From NCBI RefSeq assembly GCF_000069785.1, contig NC_010528.1, positions 1,364,001-1,428,000 on the forward strand: a stretch of DNA of 64,000 nt. The letters run 5' to 3'. The notes under the pieces are model-generated. The model saw only the letters and a list, made by a program, of their open reading frames with translations. It had not been told where the DNA came from and made no database searches. A program made the translations under genes and the position numbers. Position 1 is the first letter of the stretch; each line of letters starts with the position of its first letter. This document shows positions 24,837 to 34,762 of the stretch, one piece after another. The stretch is from Cupriavidus taiwanensis LMG 19424 (lineage in GTDB: Bacteria; Pseudomonadota; Gammaproteobacteria; Burkholderiales; Burkholderiaceae).

Positions 24837-27056
24837 ATGGCCGGCGATCGCTGCCGGTTTGCCGCAGCCCATACAACATTCCCCATCTTGTCCGATCTTC
24901 CCGATTCCCCCCAGCTGTCCCTCGACAGCGACGCGAGCGAGCCGAGCGACGCCGTAGAGAATGCGCATGCCGCGCCGGCCGATGCCGCTGCCAGCCGTGG
25001 CGCCGAGCTTGCCACCATCTTTGCCGACACCGGCACGCTGGCGCAGGCCATTCCGGGCTACCGGCCGCGTGCATCGCAGCACAAGATGGCCGAGGCCGTC
25101 GCCGGCGCGATCGCGCAGAATGACGCCGTCATCGTCGAGGCGGGCACCGGCACCGGCAAGACCTACGCCTACCTGGTGCCCGCGATGCTGTGGGGCGGCA
25201 AGGTCATCCTGTCCACCGGCACCAAGAACCTGCAGGACCAGCTGTTCCTGCGTGACATCCCCACGGTGCGCCACGCGCTCAATGTGCCGGTCTCGGTGGC
25301 GCTGCTCAAGGGCCGGGCCAACTACGTCTGCCACTACCACCTGGAGCGCGCGCAGGCTGGCGGGCGCCTGGCCTCGCGCCAGGATGCGGCGTGGCTGCGC
25401 GAGATCGGGCGCTTTATCAAGGAGACCGCCACCGGCGACAAGGCGGAACTGGCGTCGGTGCCGGAGAACGCGCCCGTGTGGCAGATGGTGACCTCCACGC
25501 GCGACAACTGCCTCGGCTCGGAATGCCCCTACTACAAGGACTGCTTCGTGATGCGCGCGCGGAAGGAGGCGCAGCAGGCCGACGTGGTGGTGGTCAACCA
25601 TCACCTGTTCTTTGCCGACGTGGTGCTGCGCGACACCGGCATGGCCGAGCTGCTGCCCGCGGCCAACACCGTGATCTTCGACGAAGCGCACCAGCTGCCC
25701 GAGACCGCTACGCTGTTCTTCGGCGAGACGCTGTCGACCAGCCAGTTGCTGGAGATCGCGCGCGACACCGTGGCCGAAGGCCTGTCGCACGCGCGCGATG
25801 CGGTCGACTGGGTGGCGCTGGGCGCGCCGCTGGAACGCGCCGCGCGCGACCTGCGGCTGGCCTTCAGCAAGGACAATGCACGCCTGGCGCTGGGTCAGAT
25901 CGAGGCCGACCGCCGCATCGCCGAACCGTTCAACGAGACCCTCGATGCGCTCGACGCGGCGCTGTCGGACTTCGTCGAGATGCTCGAAAGCCAGGCCGAG
26001 CGCGCCGAATCGCTGCAGCAGTGCCACCGCCGCGCGCTCGAACTGGCCAACAAGCTGGCCGCCTGGCGCACCGATGCCCCGGCCGCGCCGGCACCGCAGC
26101 CGGCGCAAGGGGAAGAGCAGGGCGAGGCCGTGGCATCCGCCGGCCCGGAGACGGTGCGCTGGGTCGAGGTGTTCTCGCACACCGTGCAGCTGCACCGCAC
26201 GCCGCTGTCGATTGCGCCGATCTTTACGCGCCAGCGCGGCGGCCAGCCGCGCGCGTGGATCTTCACTTCGGCGACGCTGTCGGTGAAGGGCAATTTCACC
26301 CATTACGCCGCGCAGCTGGGGCTCGACAAGGACCGCTCGCTGACGCTGCCCAGCCCGTTCGATTACGCGAAGCAGGGCCTGCTGTACGTGCCGCGCGACA
26401 TGCCACCGCCGCAGTCGCCGCAGTTCACCGATGCGGTGGTGCAGGCGGCGCTGCCGCTGATCGAGGCGGCCGGCGGGCGCACCTTCCTGCTGTGCACCAC
26501 GCTGCGCGCGGTGCAGCGTGCCTCGGACCTGCTCTACGATGCCTTTGCCGAGCGCGGCCTGAACCTGCCGCTGCTGGTGCAGGGCCAGGCCAGCCGGACC
26601 GAGCTGCTGGACCGCTTCCGCGAGCTGGGCAATGCGGTGCTGGTCGGCAGCCAGAGTTTCTGGGAAGGCGTGGACGTGCGCGGCGAGGCGCTGTCGCTGG
26701 TGATCATCGACAAGCTGCCGTTCGCGCCGCCGGACGATCCGGTGCTGGCCGCGCGCATGGAAGTGCTGCAGAAGAAGGGCCTGAGCCCGTTTGCCGTGCA
26801 CCAGCTGCCGCATGCGGTGATCACGCTCAAGCAGGGGGCGGGGCGGCTGATCCGCTCGGAATCGGATCGTGGCGTGCTGGCGATCTTCGACACGCGCCTG
26901 GTCGAGAAGCCCTATGGGCGCCAGATCTGGCAAAGCCTGCCGCCGTTCACGCGCACGCGCGAGGCAGCCACGGTGGTGCGCTTCCTGGAGTCGCTGCGCG
27001 GTTCGCCCGCCGGGCAGCAGGATGAAACCGGTACAGGGGACGCGGCCGCCGACTGA
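24837..27056 (+). CDS. ATP-dependent DNA helicase of the DinG/YoaA family
   Basis: 739 residues from ATG 24837; a TTG at 24888 would remove 17 poorly conserved residues and is a real alternative. XPD-like superfamily 2 helicase: Walker A EAGTGTGKT, four iron-sulfur-cluster-type cysteines (one in YVCHYH, three in NCLGSECPYYKDC), DEAH box (FDEAHQLPE), and C-terminal helicase motifs with GSQSFWEGVDV and the QGAGRLIRS motif VI. It unwinds DNA 5' to 3' and is linked to repair and replication-fork processing. The length and sequence fit YoaA better than classical DinG. A bidirectional terminator follows. Confidence 0.88.
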   Translation: MAGDRCRFAAAHTTFPILSDLPDSPQLSLDSDASEPSDAVENAHAAPADAAASRGAELATIFADTGTLAQAIPGYRPRASQHKMAEAVAGAIAQNDAVIVEAGTGTGKTYAYLVPAMLWGGKVILSTGTKNLQDQLFLRDIPTVRHALNVPVSVALLKGRANYVCHYHLERAQAGGRLASRQDAAWLREIGRFIKETATGDKAELASVPENAPVWQMVTSTRDNCLGSECPYYKDCFVMRARKEAQQADVVVVNHHLFFADVVLRDTGMAELLPAANTVIFDEAHQLPETATLFFGETLSTSQLLEIARDTVAEGLSHARDAVDWVALGAPLERAARDLRLAFSKDNARLALGQIEADRRIAEPFNETLDALDAALSDFVEMLESQAERAESLQQCHRRALELANKLAAWRTDAPAAPAPQPAQGEEQGEAVASAGPETVRWVEVFSHTVQLHRTPLSIAPIFTRQRGGQPRAWIFTSATLSVKGNFTHYAAQLGLDKDRSLTLPSPFDYAKQGLLYVPRDMPPPQSPQFTDAVVQAALPLIEAAGGRTFLLCTTLRAVQRASDLLYDAFAERGLNLPLLVQGQASRTELLDRFRELGNAVLVGSQSFWEGVDVRGEALSLVIIDKLPFAPPDDPVLAARMEVLQKKGLSPFAVHQLPHAVITLKQGAGRLIRSESDRGVLAIFDTRLVEKPYGRQIWQSLPPFTRTREAATVVRFLESLRGSPAGQQDETGTGDAAAD

Positions 27057-27078
27057 TCGCGACGGGCCCCTGCAAAAG

Positions 27079-27114
27079 AAAACGGGACGGTCATCCGACA
27101 CGTCCCGTTTTTTT
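27079..27114. terminator. Bidirectional terminator between helicase and bamD
   Basis: Stem AAAACGGGACG (27079-27089) / CGTCCCGTTTT (27101-27111), 11-nt loop, followed by further T's to 27114 on the plus strand. On the minus strand the hairpin runs into a T-rich stretch (TTTTCTTTTG), so it can end both convergent genes. Confidence 0.9.
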
Positions 27115-27135
27115 AGCGCTGCCGGCGCTGCGGCG

Positions 27136-27951
27136 TCAGAACACTTCCCACCAGGACTTGTCCTTGCGGCGCGCGCCGTACTTGATGAAGTCGCTTTCCG
27201 GGAAGTTCTTCTCCATCACGCGCGCGGTGTCGTCGCGCAGGTCCTTCATGCCCATCGCGTCGTACGAGCGGATCATGATGTACAGGGCCTCTTCGTTGGC
27301 CGGCGCCCCGTCGTAGTCCTTCAGCGACTGCTGGGCGCGGTTGACGGCCGCCAGGTAGGCGCCGCGGCGGAAGTAGTAGCGCGCGGCATGCACCTCATGC
27401 TGGGCCAGCGAGTTGACGATGTACTGCATGCGCAGCGTGGCGTCCGGCGTGTACTTGCTTTCCGGGTAGCGCGTGATCAGCGTATGGAAGGCATCGTAGG
27501 CGGCGCGCGCGGCCTTGGGGTCGCGCTCGCTCAGGTCCTGCCCCGAGAAGCGGCCCAGCCAGCCGAGGTTGTCGTTAAAGTTGATCAGCCCCTTCAGGTA
27601 GTAGGCGTAATCGATGTTGGGATGGTTCGGGTGCAGCTGGATGAACCGGTCCACCGCCGCCAGCGCCGCCGCGGTTTCGCCGTCCTTGTAGTTGGCGTAG
27701 GCGGTGTCGATCTGTGCCTGCTGCGCATAGCGGCCGAACGGATAGCGGCCCTCGAGCTTTTCATACAGCTTGACGGCGCGCGTATAGTCGCCGCCATCCA
27801 GGGCATCCTTGGCTTCCGAATATAATTTGTTGGCCGACCAGCCGGCGGTTTCGTCGGGCTGGTCCGCGAGCAGGCCGCATGCAGACAGCATGACGCAGCC
27901 GCCTGCGAGCAGAACCGCTCCAATTGTCGTGCGCCAGCGCGCGCGTTTCAT
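27136..27951 (-). CDS. bamD: Outer membrane assembly lipoprotein BamD
   Basis: 271 residues from ATG 27951 (27966 is an in-frame alternative five codons earlier). Lipoprotein signal peptide with lipobox VMLSAC-G, then five TPR-like repeats ([27 protein letters not shown] is the first). BamD is the essential lipoprotein partner of BamA in outer-membrane beta-barrel insertion, anchored to the inner leaflet of the outer membrane. Divergent from rluD with only 32 bp between start codons; this bamD-rluD-pgeF-pha arrangement is typical of Cupriavidus. Confidence 0.93.
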   Translation of the reverse strand: MKRARWRTTIGAVLLAGGCVMLSACGLLADQPDETAGWSANKLYSEAKDALDGGDYTRAVKLYEKLEGRYPFGRYAQQAQIDTAYANYKDGETAAALAAVDRFIQLHPNHPNIDYAYYLKGLINFNDNLGWLGRFSGQDLSERDPKAARAAYDAFHTLITRYPESKYTPDATLRMQYIVNSLAQHEVHAARYYFRRGAYLAAVNRAQQSLKDYDGAPANEEALYIMIRSYDAMGMKDLRDDTARVMEKNFPESDFIKYGARRKDKSWWEVF

Positions 27952-27983
27952 GCTCTGCAATTGCATGGGCAATCGTATCCCGG

Positions 27984-29240
27984 ATGAAGAAAAATAGCGT
28001 CAAGCATTATAGCCCAAGCCCCCAGCCGAACCCGGAAGCCGGAGCCGGCGTGGGAGGACTGCCACCCGAACGGGTGCGCGCCGCCGCGGCGGTGGCCGGT
28101 TTCGAGGCCGGCCCGGATGAATTCGACGATGCCGTCGATGCGCCGGCAGCCGCTGCCGGCCTGCCCGTGACCCTGTCGCTGGAGGTGGACAGCGCCTCGC
28201 ATGGCGAGCGCCTCGATAAATTGCTGGCGCGTCACTTCAGCGAGTTTTCGCGCAGCCGCCTGCAGCAATGGATCGAAAGCGGCGCGGTGCGCGTCGACGG
28301 CCAGGTGCGCCGTCCGCGCGACGCGGTGCAGATGGGCAACCGGATCGAGGTCCAGCCGCAGGCCGCGCCCGAAGCGTCGGCGTTCGCGCCCGAGGACGTG
28401 CCGCTCGACGTGGTCTACGAGGACGACACGCTGCTGGTGATCAACAAGCCCGCCGGGCTGGTGGTGCACCCGGCCGCCGGCAACTGGAGCGGCACCGTCC
28501 TCAATGGCCTGCTGCACCGCGACCCCGGCGCCGCGTCGCTGCCGCGCGCGGGCATCGTGCACCGGCTCGACAAGGAGACGTCGGGGCTGATGGTGGTGGC
28601 GCGCACGCTGACCGCGCAGACCGACCTGGTGCGCCAGCTGCAGGCGCGCACGGTCAAGCGCACGTATATCGCGCTGGTCTGGGGCCGCACCTATGACGAG
28701 GGCACCATCGACGCCCCCATCGGCCGCGACCCGCGCGAGCGCACGCGCATGGCGATCGTGCAGACCGCCAGCGGCAAGCCGTCGCGCACGCATTTCCGTA
28801 CCCTGGCCACGGTGCCGCTGGGGCGGGGCTTTGTGTCGATGGTGATGTGCAAGCTCGAGACCGGCCGCACCCACCAGATCCGCGTGCATTTCGAATCGAT
28901 CGGGCACCCGCTGGTGGGCGACCCGGTCTATTTCCGCGCCACCCAGCGCGGCCAGCGTCCCGCCATCCGCGTGCCGCTGCCGGTGCCCTACGAGCGCCAG
29001 GCGCTACATGCGTACAAGCTTGGCCTGGTGCATCCGGCCACCGGCAAGCACATGTCATGGACCGCGCAGCCGCCCGAAGACCTGCAGGCGCTGATCGACG
29101 CGCTCGACTTTGAAAGCGCGCAGGCCGACGACGAAGACGAGGCCTGGGACGAAGTGTGGGAAGGCGGCGAAGCCCACTGGGAATACGCCGGCGACGATGA
29201 CGATGACGACGACGGTGACGGCGATGAGCGCGACGCCTGA
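27984..29240 (+). CDS. rluD: Ribosomal large subunit pseudouridine synthase D
   Basis: 418 residues from ATG 27984. About 60 unconserved N-terminal residues, then an S4 RNA-binding domain (about 74-125), then the RluA-type catalytic domain with [10 protein letters not shown] (catalytic D196) and [14 protein letters not shown]. It makes pseudouridines in helix 69 of 23S rRNA. Both ends are longer than in E. coli RluD (326 residues). The C-terminal about 45 residues are extremely acidic and end in a run of aspartates, an extension whose coding region overlaps the pgeF start. Cytoplasmic. Confidence 0.92.
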   Translation: MKKNSVKHYSPSPQPNPEAGAGVGGLPPERVRAAAAVAGFEAGPDEFDDAVDAPAAAAGLPVTLSLEVDSASHGERLDKLLARHFSEFSRSRLQQWIESGAVRVDGQVRRPRDAVQMGNRIEVQPQAAPEASAFAPEDVPLDVVYEDDTLLVINKPAGLVVHPAAGNWSGTVLNGLLHRDPGAASLPRAGIVHRLDKETSGLMVVARTLTAQTDLVRQLQARTVKRTYIALVWGRTYDEGTIDAPIGRDPRERTRMAIVQTASGKPSRTHFRTLATVPLGRGFVSMVMCKLETGRTHQIRVHFESIGHPLVGDPVYFRATQRGQRPAIRVPLPVPYERQALHAYKLGLVHPATGKHMSWTAQPPEDLQALIDALDFESAQADDEDEAWDEVWEGGEAHWEYAGDDDDDDDGDGDERDA

Positions 29241-30027
29241 TCCCGCCTGGCTGGTGCCTGACTGGCCCGCGCCGGCGCGCGTGCGCGCGCTGTCGACCAC
29301 GCGCCAGGGCGGCGTCAGCCAGGGGCCGTACGGGCTGGCCGGCGGCATGCCGGGCGGCCTGAACCTGGGCACCCACGTTGGCGACGATCCGGGCGACGTG
29401 GCGCGCAACCGCGCGCGGCTGGCCGCGTGCCTGCCGTCGATGCCGCAATGGCTGGAACAGGTGCATGGCTGCGCGGTCGCGACGGTCGACCATGTGGCCG
29501 CACCGGGCGATCCTGTGCCGCGGGCCGATGCGAGCCTGGCGGTCACGCCGGGCCACGTCTGCGCCGTGATGACGGCCGATTGCCTGCCGGTGCTGCTGTG
29601 CGATGCGCAGGGAACGGTGGTGGGTGCCGCCCATGCGGGCTGGCGCGGCCTGTGCAACGGCGTGATCGAGGCTACGCTGGCGCGGATGCAGGCGGCCGCC
29701 GGCGGCGCTGCCATGCGCTGGCTGGCATGGCTGGGGCCGGCGATCGGCCCCGGGGCCTTCGAGGTGGGCGCCGAGGTGCGCGAGGCCTTTCTCGCGCAGG
29801 CCCGTCCGGATGAACAAGCCGCGGTTGCCGCCGCATTCCAAGCCGGCGCCCCGGGCAAGTACTTTGCCGACCTCTATGCGCTGGCGCGTACGCGGCTGGC
29901 GCGCGCGGGCTGTGTCGACGTTCACGGCGGCGATACCTGCACCGTTGCCGATGCCGACCGCTTCTATTCGTACCGGCGCGACGGCGTGACCGGGCGCATG
30001 GCCAGCCTGGTCTGGCTGGCCGACTGA
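29224..30027 (+). CDS. pgeF: Peptidoglycan editing factor PgeF (YfiH/laccase-domain family)
   Basis: 267 residues from ATG 29224, overlapping the end of rluD by 17 bp, so translation is probably coupled. Family motifs [10 protein letters not shown] near the N-terminus, [15 protein letters not shown] and AAHAGWRGL supply the zinc-binding histidines and cysteine. The family was first called polyphenol oxidase. In E. coli YfiH removes misincorporated serine from peptidoglycan precursors, and some homologues act on purine nucleosides. Conserved neighbour of rluD in proteobacteria. Confidence 0.88.
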   Translation: MSATPDPAWLVPDWPAPARVRALSTTRQGGVSQGPYGLAGGMPGGLNLGTHVGDDPGDVARNRARLAACLPSMPQWLEQVHGCAVATVDHVAAPGDPVPRADASLAVTPGHVCAVMTADCLPVLLCDAQGTVVGAAHAGWRGLCNGVIEATLARMQAAAGGAAMRWLAWLGPAIGPGAFEVGAEVREAFLAQARPDEQAAVAAAFQAGAPGKYFADLYALARTRLARAGCVDVHGGDTCTVADADRFYSYRRDGVTGRMASLVWLAD

Positions 30028-30090
30028 GCGGCGCTGACTTGCTCGTCCGCGTTACTTGGCCGCCTTGCTGGGCCGCCTTACTCGGCCGCC

Positions 30091-30318
30091 TTACTCGTCC
30101 TCCTGCCTTGCCGCCTCGCCGGACGTGGTACCCGTTGCCTGCGCGCGTTCGGCTTCAGCCTTGCGCCGGCGCCGGCCGGGCGTGCCCATGATGTAGAGCA
30201 CCAGCGCGACCGGCGCGACCCCATACATCAGGAAGGTGGCGACGCCCGCCACCACGTTGTGCTCGGTGATCGCCATCATCAGCGCCACGTAGAGCCAGCC
30301 AATGGCCACGATGTACAT
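30091..30318 (-). CDS. Small two-helix membrane protein upstream of phaC1
   Basis: 75 residues from ATG 30318, preceded by GAAGGA on the minus strand. Two hydrophobic helices (about 2-17 and 22-43) and a charged cytoplasmic tail rich in R, K, E and A. An open frame continues upstream to 30738 but covers the phaC1 promoter and is not credible. As I recall it, the same small gene precedes phaC1 in C. necator H16. Function unknown; its conserved position does not prove a link to PHB because it is transcribed away from phaC1. Confidence 0.75.
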   Translation of the reverse strand: MYIVAIGWLYVALMMAITEHNVVAGVATFLMYGVAPVALVLYIMGTPGRRRRKAEAERAQATGTTSGEAARQEDE

Positions 30319-30423
30319 CAGAATTTCATCCTTCTCGGCTAGGCTCGATGGCCTCGGCAGATGCGTGCGCTGCATACCGTCCGGTAGGTCGGGCGGCGCA
30401 CGGCGCCGGGGCGGATATCCGCA

Positions 30424-30453
30424 TTGACAGCGCGCACGTTGCAAGGCAACAAT
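30424..30453 (+). promoter_or_regulatory. phaC1 operon promoter
   Basis: TTGACA (30424-30429), 18 bp, AACAAT (30448-30453). This is the same -35/-10 pair and spacing as described for the C. necator H16 phaC1 promoter, roughly 300 bp before the start codon. It drives phaC1-phaA-phaB1. Confidence 0.85.
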
Positions 30454-30785
30454 GGCCTCGAATGTCTCGGAATCGCTGACGATTCCCAGGTTTTTCCGGC
30501 AAGCATAGCGCATGGCGCCGGCGGACGAGGACTGATGCCCGCCGGATGTCGAGGGATATGCCGCAGGATAATGGGGAGCCGCTATCGGAATGGATACAAG
30601 CCCCGGCCGCGCATTGCGCGGCCCGGGTTCCAGGCCAGTTCCAGGGCAGATGTGCCGGCTGACCCTCCCGCTGCGGGGAGGGCTGGAGCCGGGTCCATTC
30701 GGATAGCATCTCCCCATGCAGAGTGCCGGCCAGGGCAATGCCCCGGAGCCGGTTCGAATAGTGACGGCAGAGAGACAAACTGATC
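30454..30785 (+). other. Long untranslated leader of the phaCAB transcript
   Basis: About 330 bp between the promoter and the phaC1 ATG without a gene of its own. It contains the hairpin at 30663-30682 and blocks that I remember as nearly identical in H16 (around 30454-30510 and 30700-30785). Such length and conservation suggest a post-transcriptional role, but no known riboswitch is recognisable. The ribosome-binding region before the ATG (AGAGACAAACTGATC) is weak. Confidence 0.5.
30663..30682 (+). repeat. GC hairpin in the phaC1 leader
   Basis: CCCTCCC-GCTGCG-GGGAGGG, a 7-bp stem with a 6-nt loop, similar to the dispersed CCCTCTCCC/GGGAGAGGG elements elsewhere in the window. Confidence 0.5.
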
Positions 30786-32567
30786 ATGGCGACCGGCAAA
30801 GGTGCGGCAGCTTCCACGCAGGAAGGCAAGTCCCAACCACCCAGGTTCACGCCGGGGCCATTCGATCCAGCCACATGGCTGGAATGGTCCCGCCAGTGGC
30901 AGGGCACTGAAGGCAACGGCCACGCGGCCGCCTCCGGCATGATGTCCGGCATCCCGGGCCTGGATTCGCTGGCAGGCATCAAGATTGCGCCCGCGCAGAT
31001 GGCCGACATCCAGCAACGCTACATGAAAGACTTCGCGGCGCTGTGGCAGGCGCTGGCCGAGGGCAAGCCCGACGGCACCGGCCCGCTGCACGACCGTCGT
31101 TTTGCCGGCGACGCGTGGCGCAACAACATGCCGTACCGTTACGCCGCCGCTTTCTACCTGCTTAACGCCCGCGCGCTGACCGAGCTTGCCGATGCCGTCG
31201 AGGCCGATGCCAAGACGCGCCAGCGCATCCGCTTTGCGATCTCGCAGTGGGTCGACGCGATGTCGCCCGCCAACTTCCTCGCCACCAATCCGGAAGCGCA
31301 GCGCCTGCTGATCGAATCGGGCGGCGAATCGCTGCGCGCCGGCGTGCGCAACATGATGGAAGACCTGACGCGCGGCAAGATCTCGCAGACCGACGAGACC
31401 GCTTTCGAAGTCGGCCGCAATGTCGCGGTGACCGAAGGCGCCGTGGTCTTCGAGAACGAGTACTTCCAGCTGCTGCAGTACAAGCCGCTCACCGCCAAGG
31501 TCCATGCGCGCCCGCTGCTGTTGGTGCCGCCTTGCATCAACAAGTACTACATCCTTGACCTGCAGCCGGAAAGCTCGCTGGTGCGGCATACGGTGGAGCA
31601 GGGCCATACGGTGTTTCTGGTGTCGTGGCGCAATCCCGATGCCAGCATGGCGTCGCGCACCTGGGACGACTACATCGAGCACGCCGCCATCCGCGCCATC
31701 GAAGTCGCGCGCGACATCAGCGGCGAGGACCAGATCAACGTGCTGGGCTTCTGCGTCGGCGGCACCATCATTTCCACCGCGCTCGCGGTGATGGCCGCGC
31801 GCGGCCAGCGTCCGGCGGCCAGCCTGACGCTGCTGACCACGCTGCTGGACTTCGCCGACACCGGCATCCTCGACGTCTTCGTCGACGAGGGCCACGTGCA
31901 GCTGCGCGAAGCCACGCTGGGCGGCGCCGCCGGCGCGCCGTGCGCGCTATTGCGCGGGCTGGAGCTGGCCAATACCTTCTCGTTCCTGCGCCCGAACGAC
32001 CTGGTGTGGAACTACGTGGTCGACAATTACCTGAAGGGCAATACCCCGGTACCGTTCGACCTGCTGTTCTGGAATGGCGACGCGACCAACCTGCCGGGGC
32101 CGTGGTACTGCTGGTACCTGCGCCATACCTACCTGCAGAACGAGCTGAAGGTGCCCGGCAAGCTGACCGTCTGCAATGCGCCGGTGGACCTGGGCAGCAT
32201 CGACGTGCCGACCTATCTCTACGGCTCTCGCGAGGACCATATCGTGCCGTGGACCGCGGCCTATGCCTCGACCGCACTGCTGAAGAACAAGCTGCGCTTC
32301 GTGCTGGGCGCGTCCGGCCATATTGCAGGCGTGATCAATCCGCCGGCAAAGAAGAAGCGCAGCCACTGGACCAACGACGCGTTGCCGGCTTCGCCGCAGC
32401 AATGGCTGGCCGGCGCCACCGAGCACCCCGGCAGCTGGTGGCCGGACTGGTCGGCATGGCTGGCCAGCCATGCCGGCGCCAAGCGCGCCGCGCCTGCGCA
32501 GTACGGCAACGCGCGCTACCCTGCAATCGAACCCGCGCCTGGGCGATACGTCAAAGCCAAGGCTTGA
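30786..32567 (+). CDS. phaC1: Class I poly(3-hydroxyalkanoate) synthase PhaC1
   Basis: 593 residues. Lipase-like box GFCVGG with nucleophile C323, catalytic D484 (SREDHIVPW) and H512 (ASGHIAGV); these equal C319, D480 and H508 of the C. necator enzyme shifted by four. The shift is explained by an extra MMSG at about residues 52-55, encoded by a near-duplication of 12 bp (30933-30944). It polymerises (R)-3-hydroxybutyryl-CoA at the surface of PHB granules, usually as a dimer. First gene of phaC1-phaA-phaB1. The variable N-terminal part (1-100) influences granule association and activity. Confidence 0.97.
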   Translation: MATGKGAAASTQEGKSQPPRFTPGPFDPATWLEWSRQWQGTEGNGHAAASGMMSGIPGLDSLAGIKIAPAQMADIQQRYMKDFAALWQALAEGKPDGTGPLHDRRFAGDAWRNNMPYRYAAAFYLLNARALTELADAVEADAKTRQRIRFAISQWVDAMSPANFLATNPEAQRLLIESGGESLRAGVRNMMEDLTRGKISQTDETAFEVGRNVAVTEGAVVFENEYFQLLQYKPLTAKVHARPLLLVPPCINKYYILDLQPESSLVRHTVEQGHTVFLVSWRNPDASMASRTWDDYIEHAAIRAIEVARDISGEDQINVLGFCVGGTIISTALAVMAARGQRPAASLTLLTTLLDFADTGILDVFVDEGHVQLREATLGGAAGAPCALLRGLELANTFSFLRPNDLVWNYVVDNYLKGNTPVPFDLLFWNGDATNLPGPWYCWYLRHTYLQNELKVPGKLTVCNAPVDLGSIDVPTYLYGSREDHIVPWTAAYASTALLKNKLRFVLGASGHIAGVINPPAKKKRSHWTNDALPASPQQWLAGATEHPGSWWPDWSAWLASHAGAKRAAPAQYGNARYPAIEPAPGRYVKAKA

Positions 32568-32646
32568 TGCCCGCGCGTCCGCCGGCGTGCCCCCGCGTGG
32601 GCGCCGGCAGACTGCGGGTCCCTGTTTCCATTGAGAGGACTACACC

Positions 32647-33828
32647 ATGACTGACGTTGTCATCGTATCCGCGGCCCGTACCGCGGTTGGCAAATTTGGC
32701 GGCTCGCTGGCGAAGATTCCGGCGCCGGAACTGGGTGCGATCGTGATCAAGGCCGCGCTGGAGCGTGCCGGGATCCAGCCGGAGCAGGTCAGCGAAGTGA
32801 TCATGGGCCAGGTGCTGACCGCCGGCTCGGGCCAGAACCCGGCGCGCCAGGCTTCGATCAAGGCCGGCCTGCCGGCAATGGTGCCGGCGATGACCATCAA
32901 CAAGGTATGCGGCTCGGGCCTGAAGGCTGTGATGCTGGCCGCCAACGCCATCATGTCCGGCGACGCCGAGATCGTGGTCGCCGGCGGCCAGGAAAACATG
33001 AGCGCCGCGCCGCACGTGCTGCCGGGCTCGCGCGACGGCTTCCGCATGGGCGACACCAAGCTGGTCGACACCATGATCGTCGACGGCCTGTGGGACGTGT
33101 ACAACCAGTACCACATGGGCATCACCGCCGAGAACGTGGCCAAGGAATACGGCATCACGCGCGAGGCCCAGGATGAATTCGCGGTGGGCTCGCAGAACAA
33201 GGCCGAAGCCGCGCAGAAGGCCGGCAAGTTCGATGAAGAAATCGTGCCGGTGCTGATCCCGCAGCGCAAGGGCGACCCGGTGGCGTTCAAGACCGACGAA
33301 TTCGTCCGTCACGGCGCCACGCTGGACAGCATGGCCGGCCTCAAGCCCGCCTTCGACAAGGCCGGCTCGGTGACCGCGGCCAACGCTTCGGGCCTGAACG
33401 ACGGCGCCGCCGCGGTGGTGGTGATGTCCGCGGCCAAGGCCAAGGAACTGGGCCTGACCCCGCTCGCCACCATCAAGAGCTACGCCAACGCCGGCGTGGA
33501 CCCGAAGGTGATGGGCATGGGCCCGGTGCCGGCGTCCAAGCGCGCGCTGTCGCGCGCCGGCTGGACCCCGCAGGACCTGGACCTGATGGAGATCAACGAA
33601 GCCTTCGCCGCGCAGGCGCTGGCGGTGCACCAGCAGATGGGCTGGGATACCTCCAAGGTCAATGTCAACGGCGGCGCCATCGCCATCGGCCATCCGATCG
33701 GTGCGTCGGGCTGCCGTATCCTGGTGACGCTGCTGCACGAAATGAAGCGCCGCGATGCCAAAAAGGGCCTGGCGTCGCTGTGCATCGGCGGTGGCATGGG
33801 CGTGGCGCTGGCGGTCGAGCGCAATTAA
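32647..33828 (+). CDS. phaA: Acetyl-CoA acetyltransferase (beta-ketothiolase) PhaA
   Basis: 393 residues, the exact length of H16 PhaA. Thiolase nucleophile C88 (KVCGSGLK), H349 region (GHPIGASG) and C379 region (CIGGGMG) are all present. It condenses two acetyl-CoA to acetoacetyl-CoA, the first committed step to PHB. Located 79 bp after phaC1 with GAGAGG before the ATG. Cytoplasmic tetramer in the family. Confidence 0.97.
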   Translation: MTDVVIVSAARTAVGKFGGSLAKIPAPELGAIVIKAALERAGIQPEQVSEVIMGQVLTAGSGQNPARQASIKAGLPAMVPAMTINKVCGSGLKAVMLAANAIMSGDAEIVVAGGQENMSAAPHVLPGSRDGFRMGDTKLVDTMIVDGLWDVYNQYHMGITAENVAKEYGITREAQDEFAVGSQNKAEAAQKAGKFDEEIVPVLIPQRKGDPVAFKTDEFVRHGATLDSMAGLKPAFDKAGSVTAANASGLNDGAAAVVVMSAAKAKELGLTPLATIKSYANAGVDPKVMGMGPVPASKRALSRAGWTPQDLDLMEINEAFAAQALAVHQQMGWDTSKVNVNGGAIAIGHPIGASGCRILVTLLHEMKRRDAKKGLASLCIGGGMGVALAVERN

Positions 33829-33899
33829 GAAGGGGTGCGCCGGGCTCGCGCATGGCGCGGCCCGGCGGCAAATAACGAAAAGCCAATCAAGGAGTGGAC

Positions 33900-34640
33900 A
33901 TGACTCAGCGCATTGCGTATGTGACCGGCGGCATGGGTGGTATCGGGACCGCCATTTGCCAGCGGCTGGCCAGGGATGGCTTTCGCGTAGTGGCCGGCTG
34001 CGGCCCCAACTCGCCTCGCCGTGAAAAGTGGCTGGAGCAGCAGAAGGCCCTGGGCTTCGATTTCGTCGCCTCGGAGGGCAACGTGGCGGACTGGGACTCG
34101 ACCAAGGCGGCCTTCGACAAGGTCAAGGCCGAGGTCGGCGAAGTCGATGTGCTGATCAACAACGCCGGCATTACGCGCGACGTGGTCTTCCGCAAGATGA
34201 CCCGCGCCGACTGGGATGCGGTGATCGACACCAACCTGACCTCGCTGTTCAACGTCACCAAGCAGGTGATCGACGGCATGGCCGACCGCGGCTGGGGCCG
34301 GATCGTCAATATCTCGTCGGTGAACGGGCAGAAGGGCCAGTTCGGCCAGACCAACTACTCCACCGCCAAGGCTGGCCTGCACGGCTTCACCATGGCGCTG
34401 GCGCAGGAGGTCGCGACCAAGGGCGTGACGGTGAACACGGTTTCGCCGGGCTATATCGCCACCGACATGGTCAAGGCCATTCGCCAGGATGTGCTCGACA
34501 AGATCGTCGGCACGATTCCGGTGAAGCGCCTGGGCGAGCCGGAAGAGATCGCCTCGATCTGCGCCTGGCTGGCGTCGGAGGAGTCCGGCTTCTCGACCGG
34601 CGCCGACTTCTCGCTCAACGGCGGCCTGCATATGGGCTGA
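33900..34640 (+). CDS. phaB1: NADPH-dependent acetoacetyl-CoA reductase PhaB1
   Basis: 246 residues from ATG 33900 with AAGGAG upstream. Short-chain dehydrogenase: cofactor motif TGGMGGIG (9-16), NNAG, catalytic S140, Y153, K157. It reduces acetoacetyl-CoA to (R)-3-hydroxybutyryl-CoA, the PhaC substrate. Third gene of the operon, 71 bp after phaA. Followed by a hairpin terminator at 34733-34757, separating it from phaR. Confidence 0.97.
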   Translation: MTQRIAYVTGGMGGIGTAICQRLARDGFRVVAGCGPNSPRREKWLEQQKALGFDFVASEGNVADWDSTKAAFDKVKAEVGEVDVLINNAGITRDVVFRKMTRADWDAVIDTNLTSLFNVTKQVIDGMADRGWGRIVNISSVNGQKGQFGQTNYSTAKAGLHGFTMALAQEVATKGVTVNTVSPGYIATDMVKAIRQDVLDKIVGTIPVKRLGEPEEIASICAWLASEESGFSTGADFSLNGGLHMG

Positions 34641-34732
34641 CCTGGCGCTCCAGCCAGCCGCGCCGGCGGCCGCGTTTTGCGGTGCAGCCAGCGCGGCGCA
34701 CAAGGCGGCGGACGCAATGTTTCGCCGCGGGT

Positions 34733-34762
34733 TTCGCGGGCCGGCATGGCCCGCGAATCATT
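34733..34762 (+). terminator. Terminator after phaB1
   Basis: Perfect 10-bp stem TTCGCGGGCC (34733-34742) / GGCCCGCGAA (34748-34757) with a 5-nt loop, followed by TCATTTTC. Confidence 0.75.

Noticed and set aside
30319..30738. Extension of the small membrane protein upstream of phaC1 to 215 residues
   Set aside because: It would overlap the phaC1 promoter and leader, the added sequence is not protein-like, and ATG 30318 has a good ribosome-binding site.
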